The notes below the pieces were generated by a model. It was not told the DNA's origin. It saw nothing but the letters and a program-made list of their open reading frames with translations, and made no database searches. A program made the translations under genes and the position numbers. A DNA stretch of 64,000 nt, taken from positions 62,001-126,000 of the forward strand of contig NZ_LPNO01000053.1 in NCBI RefSeq assembly GCF_001952855.1. Reading direction: 5' to 3'. Positions 36,096 to 44,552 of this stretch are shown in pieces; position 1 is the first letter of the stretch, and every line of letters starts with the position of its first letter. This DNA comes from Pseudomonas sp. ATCC PTA-122608 (lineage in GTDB: Bacteria > Pseudomonadota > Gammaproteobacteria > Pseudomonadales > Pseudomonadaceae).

Positions 36096-36182
36096 GGGGC
36101 AGGTTCCTTACAGGCGTGATTTTCAGGCGTAGTCATACCGTTCGCAGCCAGGAGCGGCTGCGAAGCGGTGATTCAATAGCGG

Positions 36183-37127
36183 TTATTTGCTGGTCAATTG
36201 CAGGTTGGCCGCGGCGGGTTTGCCGTCGAAGGTAGTCACGCCTTCCAGCCAGCGCTGCTGGTCTTGCGGGTGGTCCTTGAGCCATTGCTTGGCCGATTCG
36301 AAAGCGTCCTTGTGATCCAGCAGCGGCTGCATCATTCGGCTCTCGTCGGCGGCGGTGAAGGTCAGGTTGCTGAGCAACTTGTGAACGTTGGGGCATTGCT
36401 CGGCGTAGGTCGGCGACGTGACGGACCACACGGTGGCCATGCCCTCGTTCGGGCCCAGCGCGTCATCGCTGCCGGTGAGGTACGTCATCGCCACGTTGAC
36501 GTTCATCGGGTGCGGCGCCCAGCCGAAGAACACCACGGCTTCCTTGCGGCGTACGGCGCGGTCGACGGCGGCGAGCATGCCGGCCTCGCTGGATTCCACC
36601 AGTTGGAACTTGCCGAGGCCGAACTGATTCTTGGCAATCATCGCCTTGATCTGGGTGTTGGCGCCCGAGCCCGGTTCAATGCCGTAGATCTTGCCGCCCA
36701 GTTCTTTTTCAAACTTGGCGATGTCGGCGAAGGTTTTCAGGCCTTTATCAGCCAGGTAAGTCGGCACTGCCAACGTAGCGCGGGCATCTTCCAGCGACGG
36801 CTTGTCGAGCACCTTGACCTGCTTGGCATCGACAAACGGAGTAATGGTCTGGGTCATCAACGGGTTCCAGTAGCCCAGGAACATGTCCAGGCGCTGGTCG
36901 CGGATCCCGGCAAAGATGATTTGCTGGGACGCGCTGGTCTGTTTGGTCTTGTAGCCGAGGCCGTCGAGCAACACTTGAGTCATGGCGCTGGTGGCGATTA
37001 CATCGGTCCAGTTCACCACGCCCATGCGCACGTTCTGGCAAGAAGCCGCATCGGCTGCCATGACGTTGGTGCTCAAAATGGCGCTGGCGCTGAGTGCGAG
37101 CACGCAGCGGCTGATCAGTCGGTTCAT
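36183..37127 (-). CDS. caiX: Carnitine-binding periplasmic protein CaiX
   Basis: 314 residues with signal peptide CVLALSASAILSTNVMA-ADAASC. OpuAC-type binding protein parallel to ChoX (VRMGVVNWTDVIATSAMTQVLLDGLGYKTKQTSASQQ; LGYWNPLMTQTI; VVFFGWAPHPMNVNVAMTYLTGSDD). No permease or ATPase accompanies it; in P. aeruginosa CaiX uses the choWV (cbcWV) core, which here lies 9 kb away. First gene of the carnitine operon, divergent from cdhR. Confidence 0.94.
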   Translation of the reverse strand: MNRLISRCVLALSASAILSTNVMAADAASCQNVRMGVVNWTDVIATSAMTQVLLDGLGYKTKQTSASQQIIFAGIRDQRLDMFLGYWNPLMTQTITPFVDAKQVKVLDKPSLEDARATLAVPTYLADKGLKTFADIAKFEKELGGKIYGIEPGSGANTQIKAMIAKNQFGLGKFQLVESSEAGMLAAVDRAVRRKEAVVFFGWAPHPMNVNVAMTYLTGSDDALGPNEGMATVWSVTSPTYAEQCPNVHKLLSNLTFTAADESRMMQPLLDHKDAFESAKQWLKDHPQDQQRWLEGVTTFDGKPAAANLQLTSK

Positions 37128-37223
37128 GGTGGTTCCCTCGGCAGGTTGTTATTGTGGGTTCCGGCGTCTTTGTGCGCCGTGCAGCCAAGTTACGCAGCTT
37201 GGGGTCCGACAAAACGCACGGCG

Positions 37224-37250
37224 GCGACCAGCTCTTGCACTGCAGCGACC
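37224..37250. promoter_or_regulatory. Direct-repeat operator between caiX and cdhR (putative CdhR site)
   Basis: GCGACC occurs at 37224-37229 and 37245-37250, exactly 21 bp apart. The spacing and CGACC core match the element upstream of choX. It lies 97 bp from the caiX start and 71 bp from the cdhR start, well placed for AraC-type control of both. Confidence 0.55.
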
Positions 37251-37320
37251 TGCCCCCTTGAATGACCGAATGAACTGGCGTATCACAGTGACCACGCTGT
37301 CCGTCCTACGAGAGCGCTCC

Positions 37321-38265
37321 ATGTCCCAGGATTTCTACTTTCTGCTGATGCCGGGCTTCTCCGCCATCGGCTTTATCTCCGCGATCGAACCGCTGCGGGT
37401 TGCCAACCGATTCCGAGGCGAGCTGTACCGCTGGCACGTATTGAGTGCCGACGGCGGCGCGGTGTTGGCGAGCAATGGCATGTCGGTCAACGCCGACGCC
37501 GCACTGGAGCCGCTGAAAAAGGGCGCGACCTTATTGGTGGTGGCCGGCTTTGAACCGCTGAAGTTCGCCACCCCGGCACTTGAGCATTGGCTGCGCCGTC
37601 TCGAACACGACGGCGTGACCCTCGGTGCCATCGACACCGGCAGCTTTGTGCTCGCTGAAGCCGGCCTGCTCGACGGCCATCGGCTGACCCTGCACTGGGA
37701 AGCCATCGACGCCTTCAAGGAGTCTTATCCACAGCTGACGGTGACCCAGGAGCTGTTCGAGATCGACCGCCGGCGCATCACCTCGGCGGGTGGCACCGCC
37801 TCCATCGACCTGATGCTCGACCTGATCAGCCAGGCCCACGGGCCCGAGTTGGCGATCCAGGTGTCCGAACAGTTCGTGCTCGGCCGCATCCGCCCGCGCA
37901 AAGACCACCAACGCATGCAGATCGCCACGCGCTACGGCATCAATAACAAGAAGTTGGTGCAGGTGATTGGTGAGATGGAGCAGCACACCGAGCCGCCGCT
38001 GAGCACCTTGGCGCTGGCGGAAGCGATCAAAGTGACGCGACGGCAGTTGGAGCGCTTGTTTCGGTTGCACCTGAACGACACGCCGAGCAATTTCTACCTG
38101 GGCTTGCGCCTGGAGAAGGCTCGGCAACTGTTGCGCCAGACCGACATGAGCGTGCTGGAAGTGAGCATCGCCTGCGGGTTTGAGTCGCCGTCGTATTTCA
38201 CCCGCAGTTACCGGGCGAGGTTCGCCAAGTGCCCAAGGGAGGATCGGCGACGGGAGGCGGTGTGA
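37321..38265 (+). CDS. cdhR: Carnitine catabolism regulator CdhR (GlxA/AraC family)
   Basis: 314 residues from ATG 37321. DJ-1/PfpI-like domain (FYFLLMPGFSAIGFISAIEPLRVANRFRGELYRWHVLSADGG ... AIDTGSFVLAEAGLLDG), then a C-terminal AraC domain with HTHs STLALAEAIKVTRRQLERLFRLHL and SVLEVSIACGFESPSYFTRSYRARF. It activates the carnitine operon in P. aeruginosa. Clearly paralogous to GbdR but without its N-terminal extension and long C-terminal tail. An in-frame ATG at 37270 could add 17 residues, with no better ribosome site. Confidence 0.95.
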   Translation: MSQDFYFLLMPGFSAIGFISAIEPLRVANRFRGELYRWHVLSADGGAVLASNGMSVNADAALEPLKKGATLLVVAGFEPLKFATPALEHWLRRLEHDGVTLGAIDTGSFVLAEAGLLDGHRLTLHWEAIDAFKESYPQLTVTQELFEIDRRRITSAGGTASIDLMLDLISQAHGPELAIQVSEQFVLGRIRPRKDHQRMQIATRYGINNKKLVQVIGEMEQHTEPPLSTLALAEAIKVTRRQLERLFRLHLNDTPSNFYLGLRLEKARQLLRQTDMSVLEVSIACGFESPSYFTRSYRARFAKCPREDRRREAV

Positions 38266-38293
38266 TTACCGCTCTCGAAAACGACACAGATCA

Positions 38294-38386
38294 AATGTGG
38301 GAGCGGGCTTGCTCGCGAATGCGGTGGATCAGTCGGTACATGTATTGACTGACACACCGCATTCGCGAGCAAGCCCGCTCCCACAG
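38294..38386. repeat. REPIN (GTGGGAGCGGGCTTGCTCGCGA type)
   Basis: Inverted REP pair between convergent cdhR and the DUF3010 gene. Confidence 0.9.
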
Positions 38387-38403
38387 GGGATGTGCGATGT
38401 AGC

Positions 38404-38820
38404 TTATTTCTTCAGCAGGGCTGAACACGCGGCTTTGAACGCCTCATGCTGATACTTGTTCAGCGTCGCCGGCAGTTCAAAGTCGTGTTTCTTGTTCTGC
38501 GCATTGATGGTCTGCGGCGACAGCAGCGTCACCTCAACACCCTCCAGCAGCTGAAACACCCCTTCAATCTTGAACGTGGTCGGGCCACCGGCGAATTCGC
38601 CTTTCTTGCTGCGTTTCTTGATCGCGATCCGCGTGATTGCATTTTCCCGGACAAACGCACTCACCTGGGCGGCGAAGGCTTTGACGTTGGCCGCCTCATC
38701 ATCGTCTTCAAGGGCGATTTTCTTGGTGGCCAGGGCTACATGGCTCAATGCCTGACCGTCCAGCGAGGCGACAGCAATAATGGCTTCACTGCCTTTGATT
38801 TCGATGCCGCAGATAGTCAT
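38404..38820 (-). CDS. DUF3010 family protein
   Basis: 138 residues from ATG 38820 (AAGGCG upstream). The N-terminus MTICGIEIKGSEAIIAV and the block RIAIKKRSKKGEFAGGPTTFKIEGVFQLL are typical of DUF3010, a small RNase-H-like fold family with no known function. Soluble, no signal. It stands alone, 38 bp downstream of the MFS gene on the same strand. A longer frame to 38904 exists but adds unrelated sequence. Confidence 0.85.
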   Translation of the reverse strand: MTICGIEIKGSEAIIAVASLDGQALSHVALATKKIALEDDDEAANVKAFAAQVSAFVRENAITRIAIKKRSKKGEFAGGPTTFKIEGVFQLLEGVEVTLLSPQTINAQNKKHDFELPATLNKYQHEAFKAACSALLKK

Positions 38821-38858
38821 GGGGTCGCCTTGGAAAAGTGGAGAAGGCGCGAATGGTA

Positions 38859-40016
38859 TCAGGCCCGACGCGATTGGCGCGCTCCGGCCATCAGGCTCAA
38901 GCACGCTGCTGCCAGGGCCAATGCCGTCAACAATGCGCCCACCAGCGGCGTGATTTCCAGGCTGCCCTTGGCGATTACCACGCCACCCAGTGCGGCGCCC
39001 AAAGCCACGCCCAGGTGCATCGCCGAGGTATTGATTCCCACATTGGCCTCACCGGATTCGGGTGCGGTATGCAGCAGGTAGTTCTGCACCACTGGCGAGA
39101 TGGTCCAGCTCAACGCCATCCACAACGCGTACAGCGCCAGGAAACTCGCCAGCGAACCGGTGGCCCATGGCAGCAACGCCATGACCAGGCTGAACAGCGA
39201 CGGGATCAGCACCAGCGCGCGTTTGAACCCCAATCGGTCCGACAGCCAGCCGCCGCAATAACCACCGCTGATGGCGGCAATGCCGAAGAACACATAGAGA
39301 TAGCTCAAGGACACGCCATGGATGCCCATGGTCTGTTGCACATAAGGCGCGAGGTAAGCGAACAGCACGAAATGCCCGGTCAGCAGCAATACCGACACCA
39401 GTTGCGCCAAAAGCAGCTTGGGAATCGCCAGTTGCCGACAGTACTCGCGCATTGAGGTGGGCGGGCGGCTGGCGAACGTCGGCAGGCTCAGGCGCAACAG
39501 TGCGGCAATCACCAACGCCAGGAGGGCCAGCAACAGGAACGGCGCACGCCAGCTCAGCGACTCGCTAACGGCGATACCCAGCGGAATCCCAAGCACCAGC
39601 GAACCGCTGATGCCCATGAACACAATGCCGATCGCCCGCCCACGCAAGCGTGCGTCCACCAGCGACGCCGACAGTGTCGATGCCAGCACCACCACCAACG
39701 CACAACTGGCCGCGCTGATGATGCGACAGACCAGCAGCATCCAGTAATTCACCGCCAGCCCGGAGCCCAGGTTGCCCACTGCAAAGGTCAGCAAAGCTGC
39801 GATCAGGAGGGTGCGTCGCTCCATACGCGAAGTCAGCGACAGCAACGGTGCGGCACACAGCGCAAAAGTCAGGGAAAACACCGCCGTCAGCTGCCCGGCT
39901 GCGCTCAGGGTGACGCCCAGTTCGCGGGACAACAGCGGCAGAATCCCGCCTATCAGGTTTTCGTCGATACCGGCGACGAAGGCGGCGAGGGCCAGAAGGT
40001 AGATGCGTGGGTTCAT
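38859..40016 (-). CDS. MFS efflux transporter (DHA1/AraJ-like)
   Basis: 385 residues, 12 membrane helices. N-terminal IYLLALAAFVAGIDENLIGGILPLLSRELGVTLSAAGQLTAVFSL fits the DHA1 sugar/drug efflux class (AraJ, YdhP types), with motif-A-like LTSRMERRTLL and GGWLSDRLGFKRAL in the second half. Substrate unknown. Weak ribosome site. Not obviously connected to betaine metabolism. Confidence 0.82.
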   Translation of the reverse strand: MNPRIYLLALAAFVAGIDENLIGGILPLLSRELGVTLSAAGQLTAVFSLTFALCAAPLLSLTSRMERRTLLIAALLTFAVGNLGSGLAVNYWMLLVCRIISAASCALVVVLASTLSASLVDARLRGRAIGIVFMGISGSLVLGIPLGIAVSESLSWRAPFLLLALLALVIAALLRLSLPTFASRPPTSMREYCRQLAIPKLLLAQLVSVLLLTGHFVLFAYLAPYVQQTMGIHGVSLSYLYVFFGIAAISGGYCGGWLSDRLGFKRALVLIPSLFSLVMALLPWATGSLASFLALYALWMALSWTISPVVQNYLLHTAPESGEANVGINTSAMHLGVALGAALGGVVIAKGSLEITPLVGALLTALALAAACLSLMAGARQSRRA

Positions 40017-40115
40017 GAGGCGCCGCCCAAGAGAAATGGACGGCGATCATGGCGAAGGGTGGCTTGACTGGCAAGTCAACAAAGTGGGCCAGCCCGGTGA
40101 GGCCCTTTCTAACCT

Positions 40116-40517
40116 TTATTCCTGCCCAATCGACTCCAAAAACTCCGACCGTTCATCACTCATCCGCGCCAAACAATCATTCTGCTGGATCGCATATTCC
40201 TTGCTTCCCGCCACTGCCGGGAAGGTATCCACGGCGCAATCCGCATCCCGTAACTTTTCCCACTTCTGCTGGGCATCCTTCAGACGAGCGGTAATGTCTG
40301 CCAGCTGCGTCTTGTTGCTGCCATAGGTCGAACCCATGCGTTCCAGCAGCCCTTGGTAGTTATCCTTGAGCAGTTGCTCGGCGGTGGTTTTGTTGTAGGT
40401 GGCGCATTCCAGGGTTTGCTTGTCGTTCTCGATGCCATCGCAAGGCGTGCTATCGGTGTCTTCAGCTGCGTGTACGCCGGTTGCGATGAGTGCCAAAGCC
40501 AGGAAAATCGATTTCAT
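40116..40517 (-). CDS. LprI/DUF1311-like secreted protein
   Basis: 133 residues with signal peptide FLALALIATGVHA-AEDTDS. The mature part has paired Cys (CDGIENDKQTLECATYNKTT; DADCAVDTF; QQNDCLARM) and the helical pattern of the lysozyme-inhibitor LprI N-terminal domain (DUF1311). Probably periplasmic. LprI of Mycobacterium inhibits lysozyme; this activity is not shown for the Pseudomonas proteins. Divergent from the dipeptidase operon. Confidence 0.82.
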   Translation of the reverse strand: MKSIFLALALIATGVHAAEDTDSTPCDGIENDKQTLECATYNKTTAEQLLKDNYQGLLERMGSTYGSNKTQLADITARLKDAQQKWEKLRDADCAVDTFPAVAGSKEYAIQQNDCLARMSDERSEFLESIGQE

Positions 40518-40606
40518 TGCGCCGTCTCATATCAGTTGATGAGCAAATTCTGGCTTAAGCGTAAGACAAAGAACAGACACCCGTCAGAGATGTCATGTTG
40601 GCCTTT

Positions 40607-40641
40607 GTCGCGGATTGACGCTTTCGGCAATTCCCTTGTCG
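40607..40641. promoter_or_regulatory. GTCG half-sites upstream of the dgc operon
   Basis: TTTGTCG (ending 40610) and CTTGTCG (ending 40641) are 31 bp apart, about three helical turns, 96-130 bp upstream of the dipeptidase start. Similar to but weaker than the choX, caiX and gbc elements. Confidence 0.25.
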
Positions 40642-40736
40642 TTTTTGCACCCGGCTCCTTCTGCCCCGGGGCATATGCTGGCCCCAAAGCGCCGGCAGAC
40701 GATTCGGCGCATGAATCGCCAATAAGGGGACGCCTG

Positions 40737-41714
40737 ATGAGCCCAGCCGAATTGCACGCCGACAGCATCGTTATCGACGGGCTGATCATTGCCAAGTGGA
40801 ACCGCGACCTGTTCGAAGACATGCGCAAGGGTGGCCTCACTGCTGCCAACTGCACGGTGTCGGTATGGGAAGGGTTCCAGGCCACCATTAACAACATCGT
40901 GGCCAGCCAGACCCTGATTCGCGAAAACAGCGACCTGGTGATCCCGGTGAAAACCACCGCCGATATCCGTCGCGCCAAGGAGCAGGGCAAGACCGGCATC
41001 ATCTTCGGCTTCCAGAACGCCCACGCATTTGAAGACCAGCTCGGCTATGTCGAGATCTTCAAGCAGCTCGGGGTTGGCGTGGTGCAGATGTGCTACAACA
41101 CCCAGAACCTGGTGGGCACCGGCTGCTATGAGCGTGACGGCGGCCTGTCGGGCTTCGGTCGCGAGGTCGTCGCCGAGATGAACCGTGTCGGCATCATGTG
41201 CGACCTGTCCCACGTCGGCTCCAAAACCTCCGAAGAAGTCATCCTCGAATCGAAAAAGCCGGTGTGCTACTCCCACTGCCTGCCGTCGGGCCTGAAAGAG
41301 CACCCGCGCAACAAATCCGATGAAGAGCTGAAGTTCATCGCCGACCACGGCGGCTTTGTCGGCGTGACCATGTTTGCGCCGTTCCTCGCCAAGGGCATCG
41401 ATTCGACCATCGACGACTACGCCGAAGCCATCGAATACACCATGAACATCGTGGGCGAAGACGCCATCGGCATCGGCACCGACTTCACCCAGGGCCATGG
41501 CCAGGATTTCTTCGAAATGCTGACCCACGACAAAGGCTACGCCCGCCGCCTGACCAGCTTCGGCAAGATCATCAACCCGCTGGGCATCCGCACCGTGGGC
41601 GAGTTTCCCAACCTCACCGAGACCCTGCTCAAGCGCGGCCATCCCGAGCGTGTGGTGCGCAAGATCATGGGCGAGAACTGGGTCAACGTCTTGAAGGACG
41701 TTTGGGGCGAATAA
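40737..41714 (+). CDS. M19 (renal-dipeptidase-type) dipeptidase, PA5396-like
   Basis: 325 residues from ATG 40737 (AAGGGG upstream). Membrane-dipeptidase family: LHADSIVIDGLIIAKWNRD, Zn-ligand region VVAEMNRVGIMCDLSHVG, CYSHCLPSGLKEHPRNKSDEELKFIADHGGFVGVTMFAPF and GIGTDFTQGHGQDF. It lacks a signal peptide and starts a run with DUF5943, dgcA and dgcB, the same order as PA5396-PA5399. Its constant linkage to dimethylglycine demethylase suggests it acts on a compound of that pathway rather than a dipeptide, but no substrate is known to me. Confidence 0.88.
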   Translation: MSPAELHADSIVIDGLIIAKWNRDLFEDMRKGGLTAANCTVSVWEGFQATINNIVASQTLIRENSDLVIPVKTTADIRRAKEQGKTGIIFGFQNAHAFEDQLGYVEIFKQLGVGVVQMCYNTQNLVGTGCYERDGGLSGFGREVVAEMNRVGIMCDLSHVGSKTSEEVILESKKPVCYSHCLPSGLKEHPRNKSDEELKFIADHGGFVGVTMFAPFLAKGIDSTIDDYAEAIEYTMNIVGEDAIGIGTDFTQGHGQDFFEMLTHDKGYARRLTSFGKIINPLGIRTVGEFPNLTETLLKRGHPERVVRKIMGENWVNVLKDVWGE

Positions 41715-41735
41715 GCCACCTCTCACGCATCTTTT

Positions 41736-41758
41736 CCCCCGACCTTTCGCGTCGGGGG
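41736..41758 (+). other. Intercistronic stem-loop
   Basis: CCCCCGAC (41736-41743) and GTCGGGGG (41751-41758) form a perfect 8-bp stem between the dipeptidase and DUF5943 genes, 22 bp after the stop. No T run, so likely an mRNA stabiliser or attenuator within the operon. Confidence 0.55.
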
Positions 41759-41790
41759 CTTACCAAAGAATTTTCCGGAGTTAAGTTTCC

Positions 41791-42321
41791 ATGGCCAAGA
41801 TCGCCCCTCAATTGCCTATCGAAGTCGACAGCGAAACCGGTGTCTGGACCTCCGACGCCCTGCCGATGCTCTACGTGCCACGCCATTTCTTCGTCAATAA
41901 CCATATGGGTATCGAAGAAGTCCTGGGCGCCGACGCCTACGCCGAGATCCTCTACAAAGCCGGCTACAAATCCGCCTGGCACTGGTGTGAAAAAGAAGCC
42001 GAATGCCACGGCCTGGAAGGCGTCGCGGTGTTCGAGCACTACATGAAGCGCCTGTCGCAGCGTGGCTGGGGCCTGTTCAAGATCCAGGACATCGATCTCG
42101 ACAAAGGCACGGCCAGCGTCAAGCTCGAGCACTCGGCATTCGTCTACGTGTACGGCAAGGTCGGGCGCAAGGTCGACTACATGTTCACCGGCTGGTTTGC
42201 CGGTGCGATGGACCAGATCCTCGAAGCCCGCGGCAGCAAGATCCGCACCGTTGCGCAGCAGGTCTACGGTGGCTCCGAAGAGGGCCACGACGACGGCCTG
42301 TTCACCGTCAAGCCGTTGTAA
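41791..42321 (+). CDS. DUF5943 protein (PA5397-like) of the dimethylglycine operon
   Basis: 176 residues, soluble. The sequence (DSETGVWTSDALPMLYVPRHFFVNNHMGIEEVLG ... SAWHWCEKEAECHGLEGVAVFEHYMKRLSQRGWGLF ... GRKVDYMFTGWFAGAMDQI) matches the DUF5943 family, related in fold to 4-vinyl-reductase (V4R) small-molecule domains. It precedes dgcA by 15 bp and so is translationally close to it. Role in dimethylglycine demethylation unknown; perhaps an assembly factor or one-carbon handling. Confidence 0.8.
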   Translation: MAKIAPQLPIEVDSETGVWTSDALPMLYVPRHFFVNNHMGIEEVLGADAYAEILYKAGYKSAWHWCEKEAECHGLEGVAVFEHYMKRLSQRGWGLFKIQDIDLDKGTASVKLEHSAFVYVYGKVGRKVDYMFTGWFAGAMDQILEARGSKIRTVAQQVYGGSEEGHDDGLFTVKPL

Positions 42322-42336
42322 GTCGAGGACCCTGCC

Positions 42337-44397
42337 ATGGCTTTCGAAGCAATGTTTGCGCCGATCCAGATCGGCAAACTGACCATCCGCAACCGCGTGC
42401 TCAGTACCGCCCACGCCGAGGTGTATGCCACCGACGGCGGCATGACCACCGACCGCTATGTGAAGTATTACGAAGAGAAAGCCAAGGGCGGGATCGGCCT
42501 GGCGATCTGCGGCGGTTCTTCCAGTGTGGCCATCGACAGCCCGCAAGGCTGGTGGAAGTCGGTGAACCTGGCGGATGACCGGATCATTCCGCACTTCCAG
42601 AACCTGGCCGATGCCATGCACAAGCATGGCGCCAAGATCATGATCCAGATTACCCACATGGGCCGTCGCTCACGCTGGGACGGCGAGCATTGGCCGACGC
42701 TGCTGTCGCCGTCGGGCATCCGCGAGCCGGTGCACCGCGCCACCTGCAAAACCATCGAGCCGGAAGAAATCTGGCGGGTGATCGGCAACTACGCCACCGC
42801 TGCGGCACGCGCCAAGGCCGGTGGTTTGGATGGCGTGGAACTGTCGGCGGTGCACCAGCACATGATCGACCAGTTCTGGAGCCCGCGGGTCAACAAGCGT
42901 ACCGACGAATGGGGCGGTAGCTTTGAAAACCGCATGCGTTTTGGCCTTGAGGTATTGAAGGCTGTACGCAAGGAAGTCGGCCCGGATTTCTGCGTCGGCA
43001 TCCGTTTGTGCGGCGACGAATTCCACCCGGACGGCTTGTCCCACGAGGACATGAAACAGATCGCCAAGTACTACGACGACACCGGCATGCTGGACTTTAT
43101 CGGTGTGGTCGGTTCGGGTTGCGATACCCACAACACCTTGGCCAACGTTATCCCGAACATGAGTTATCCACCGGAGCCCTTCCTGCACCTGGCGGCCGGC
43201 ATCAAGGAAGTGGTCAAGGCCCCGGTGCTGCACGCGCAGAACATCAAGGACCCGAACCAGGCCACCCGCATCCTGGAAGGCGGCTACGTGGACATGGTCG
43301 GCATGACCCGTGCCCACATCGCCGACCCGCACCTGATCGCCAAGATCAAGATGGGCCAGATCGACCAGATCAAACAGTGCGTGGGCGCCAACTATTGCAT
43401 CGACCGCCAGTACCAAGGGCTGGACGTGCTGTGCATCCAGAACGCCGCCACTTCCCGTGAATACATGGGCGTGCCGCACATCATCGAGAAATCCACCGGG
43501 CCGAAACGCAAAGTCGTGGTGGTGGGGGCCGGCCCTGCCGGGATGGAAGCTGCGCGGGTTGCTGCTGAGCGCGGCCACGACGTGACGCTGTTCGAGAAGA
43601 AAGAATTCATCGGCGGGCAAATCACTACCGCCTCCAAAGCGCCGCAGCGCGACCAGATTGCGGGGATCACCCGCTGGTTCCAGCTGGAACTGGCACGCCT
43701 GAACGTCGACTTGCGCCTGGGCGTGGCGGCAGACGCGGCAACCATCCTGGACCTGCGCCCGGATGTGGTGGTGCTGGCGGTGGGCGGTCATCCGTTCCTG
43801 GAGCAGAACGAACACTGGGGCGCGGCTGAAGGCCTGGTGGTCAGCAGCTGGGACGTGCTCGATGGCAAGGTGGCGCCGGGCAAGAACGTGCTGGTGTACG
43901 ACACCATCTGCGAGTTCACCGGCATGTCGGTGGCAGACTTCCTTGCGGACAAGGGCAGCCAGGTCGAGATCGTCACCGACGACATCAAGCCGGGCGTGGC
44001 CGTCGGCGGTACGTCGTTCCCGACGTACTACCGCAGCATGTACCCGAAGGAAGTGATCATGACCGGCGACATGATGCTGGAAAAGGTCTACCGCGAAGGC
44101 GACAAGCTGGTGGCGGTGCTGGAGAACGAATACACCGGGGCCAAAGAGGAGCGGGTGGTCGATCAAGTGGTGGTCGAGAACGGCGTGCGTCCGGATGAAG
44201 AGATCTACTACGGGCTCAAGGCAGGTTCGCGCAACAAGGGCCAGATGGACATCGAAGCCTTGTTCGCGATCAAGCCGCAGCCGTGCCTGAGCGAGCCGGG
44301 TGAGGGGTACTTGCTGTTCCGCATTGGTGACTGTGTGGCCCAGCGTAATACCCACGCTGCCATCTATGACGCCCTGCGCTTGTGCAAGGATTTCTGA
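42337..44397 (+). CDS. dgcA: Dimethylglycine demethylase subunit DgcA
   Basis: 686 residues in the trimethylamine-dehydrogenase/2,4-dienoyl-CoA-reductase architecture. N-terminal FMN TIM barrel (MFAPIQIGKLTIRNRVLSTAHAEVY; RAKAGGLDGVELSAVHQHMIDQFWSPRVNKRTDEWGG), an iron-sulfur segment near 345-370, and a C-terminal dinucleotide domain (VVVVGAGPAGMEAARVAAERGHDVTLFE). It demethylates dimethylglycine to sarcosine. In the iron-sulfur motif the second of the four usual Cys is Ala (CVGANYC, then C 12 residues on). There is no Cys for covalent FMN. Co-transcribed with dgcB, with a REPIN in the 155-bp gap. Confidence 0.95.
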   Translation: MAFEAMFAPIQIGKLTIRNRVLSTAHAEVYATDGGMTTDRYVKYYEEKAKGGIGLAICGGSSSVAIDSPQGWWKSVNLADDRIIPHFQNLADAMHKHGAKIMIQITHMGRRSRWDGEHWPTLLSPSGIREPVHRATCKTIEPEEIWRVIGNYATAAARAKAGGLDGVELSAVHQHMIDQFWSPRVNKRTDEWGGSFENRMRFGLEVLKAVRKEVGPDFCVGIRLCGDEFHPDGLSHEDMKQIAKYYDDTGMLDFIGVVGSGCDTHNTLANVIPNMSYPPEPFLHLAAGIKEVVKAPVLHAQNIKDPNQATRILEGGYVDMVGMTRAHIADPHLIAKIKMGQIDQIKQCVGANYCIDRQYQGLDVLCIQNAATSREYMGVPHIIEKSTGPKRKVVVVGAGPAGMEAARVAAERGHDVTLFEKKEFIGGQITTASKAPQRDQIAGITRWFQLELARLNVDLRLGVAADAATILDLRPDVVVLAVGGHPFLEQNEHWGAAEGLVVSSWDVLDGKVAPGKNVLVYDTICEFTGMSVADFLADKGSQVEIVTDDIKPGVAVGGTSFPTYYRSMYPKEVIMTGDMMLEKVYREGDKLVAVLENEYTGAKEERVVDQVVVENGVRPDEEIYYGLKAGSRNKGQMDIEALFAIKPQPCLSEPGEGYLLFRIGDCVAQRNTHAAIYDALRLCKDF

Positions 44398-44430
44398 CCC
44401 AACACCGAACCAATGTGGACTCGGTCAAAA

Positions 44431-44524
44431 ATGTGGGAGCGGGCTTGCTCGCGAAAGCGATGTGTCAGTCGATGCATCCGGTGGCTGATTCACCGCCTTC
44501 GCGAGCAAGCCCGCTCCCACATTA
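44431..44524. repeat. REPIN (GTGGGAGCGGGCTTGCTCGCGA type)
   Basis: Inverted REP pair inside the operon between dgcA and dgcB; it ends about 30 bp before the dgcB start. Confidence 0.9.
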
Positions 44525-44552
44525 GACCTGTGTGGTCTGTGGGAGCTTCACC

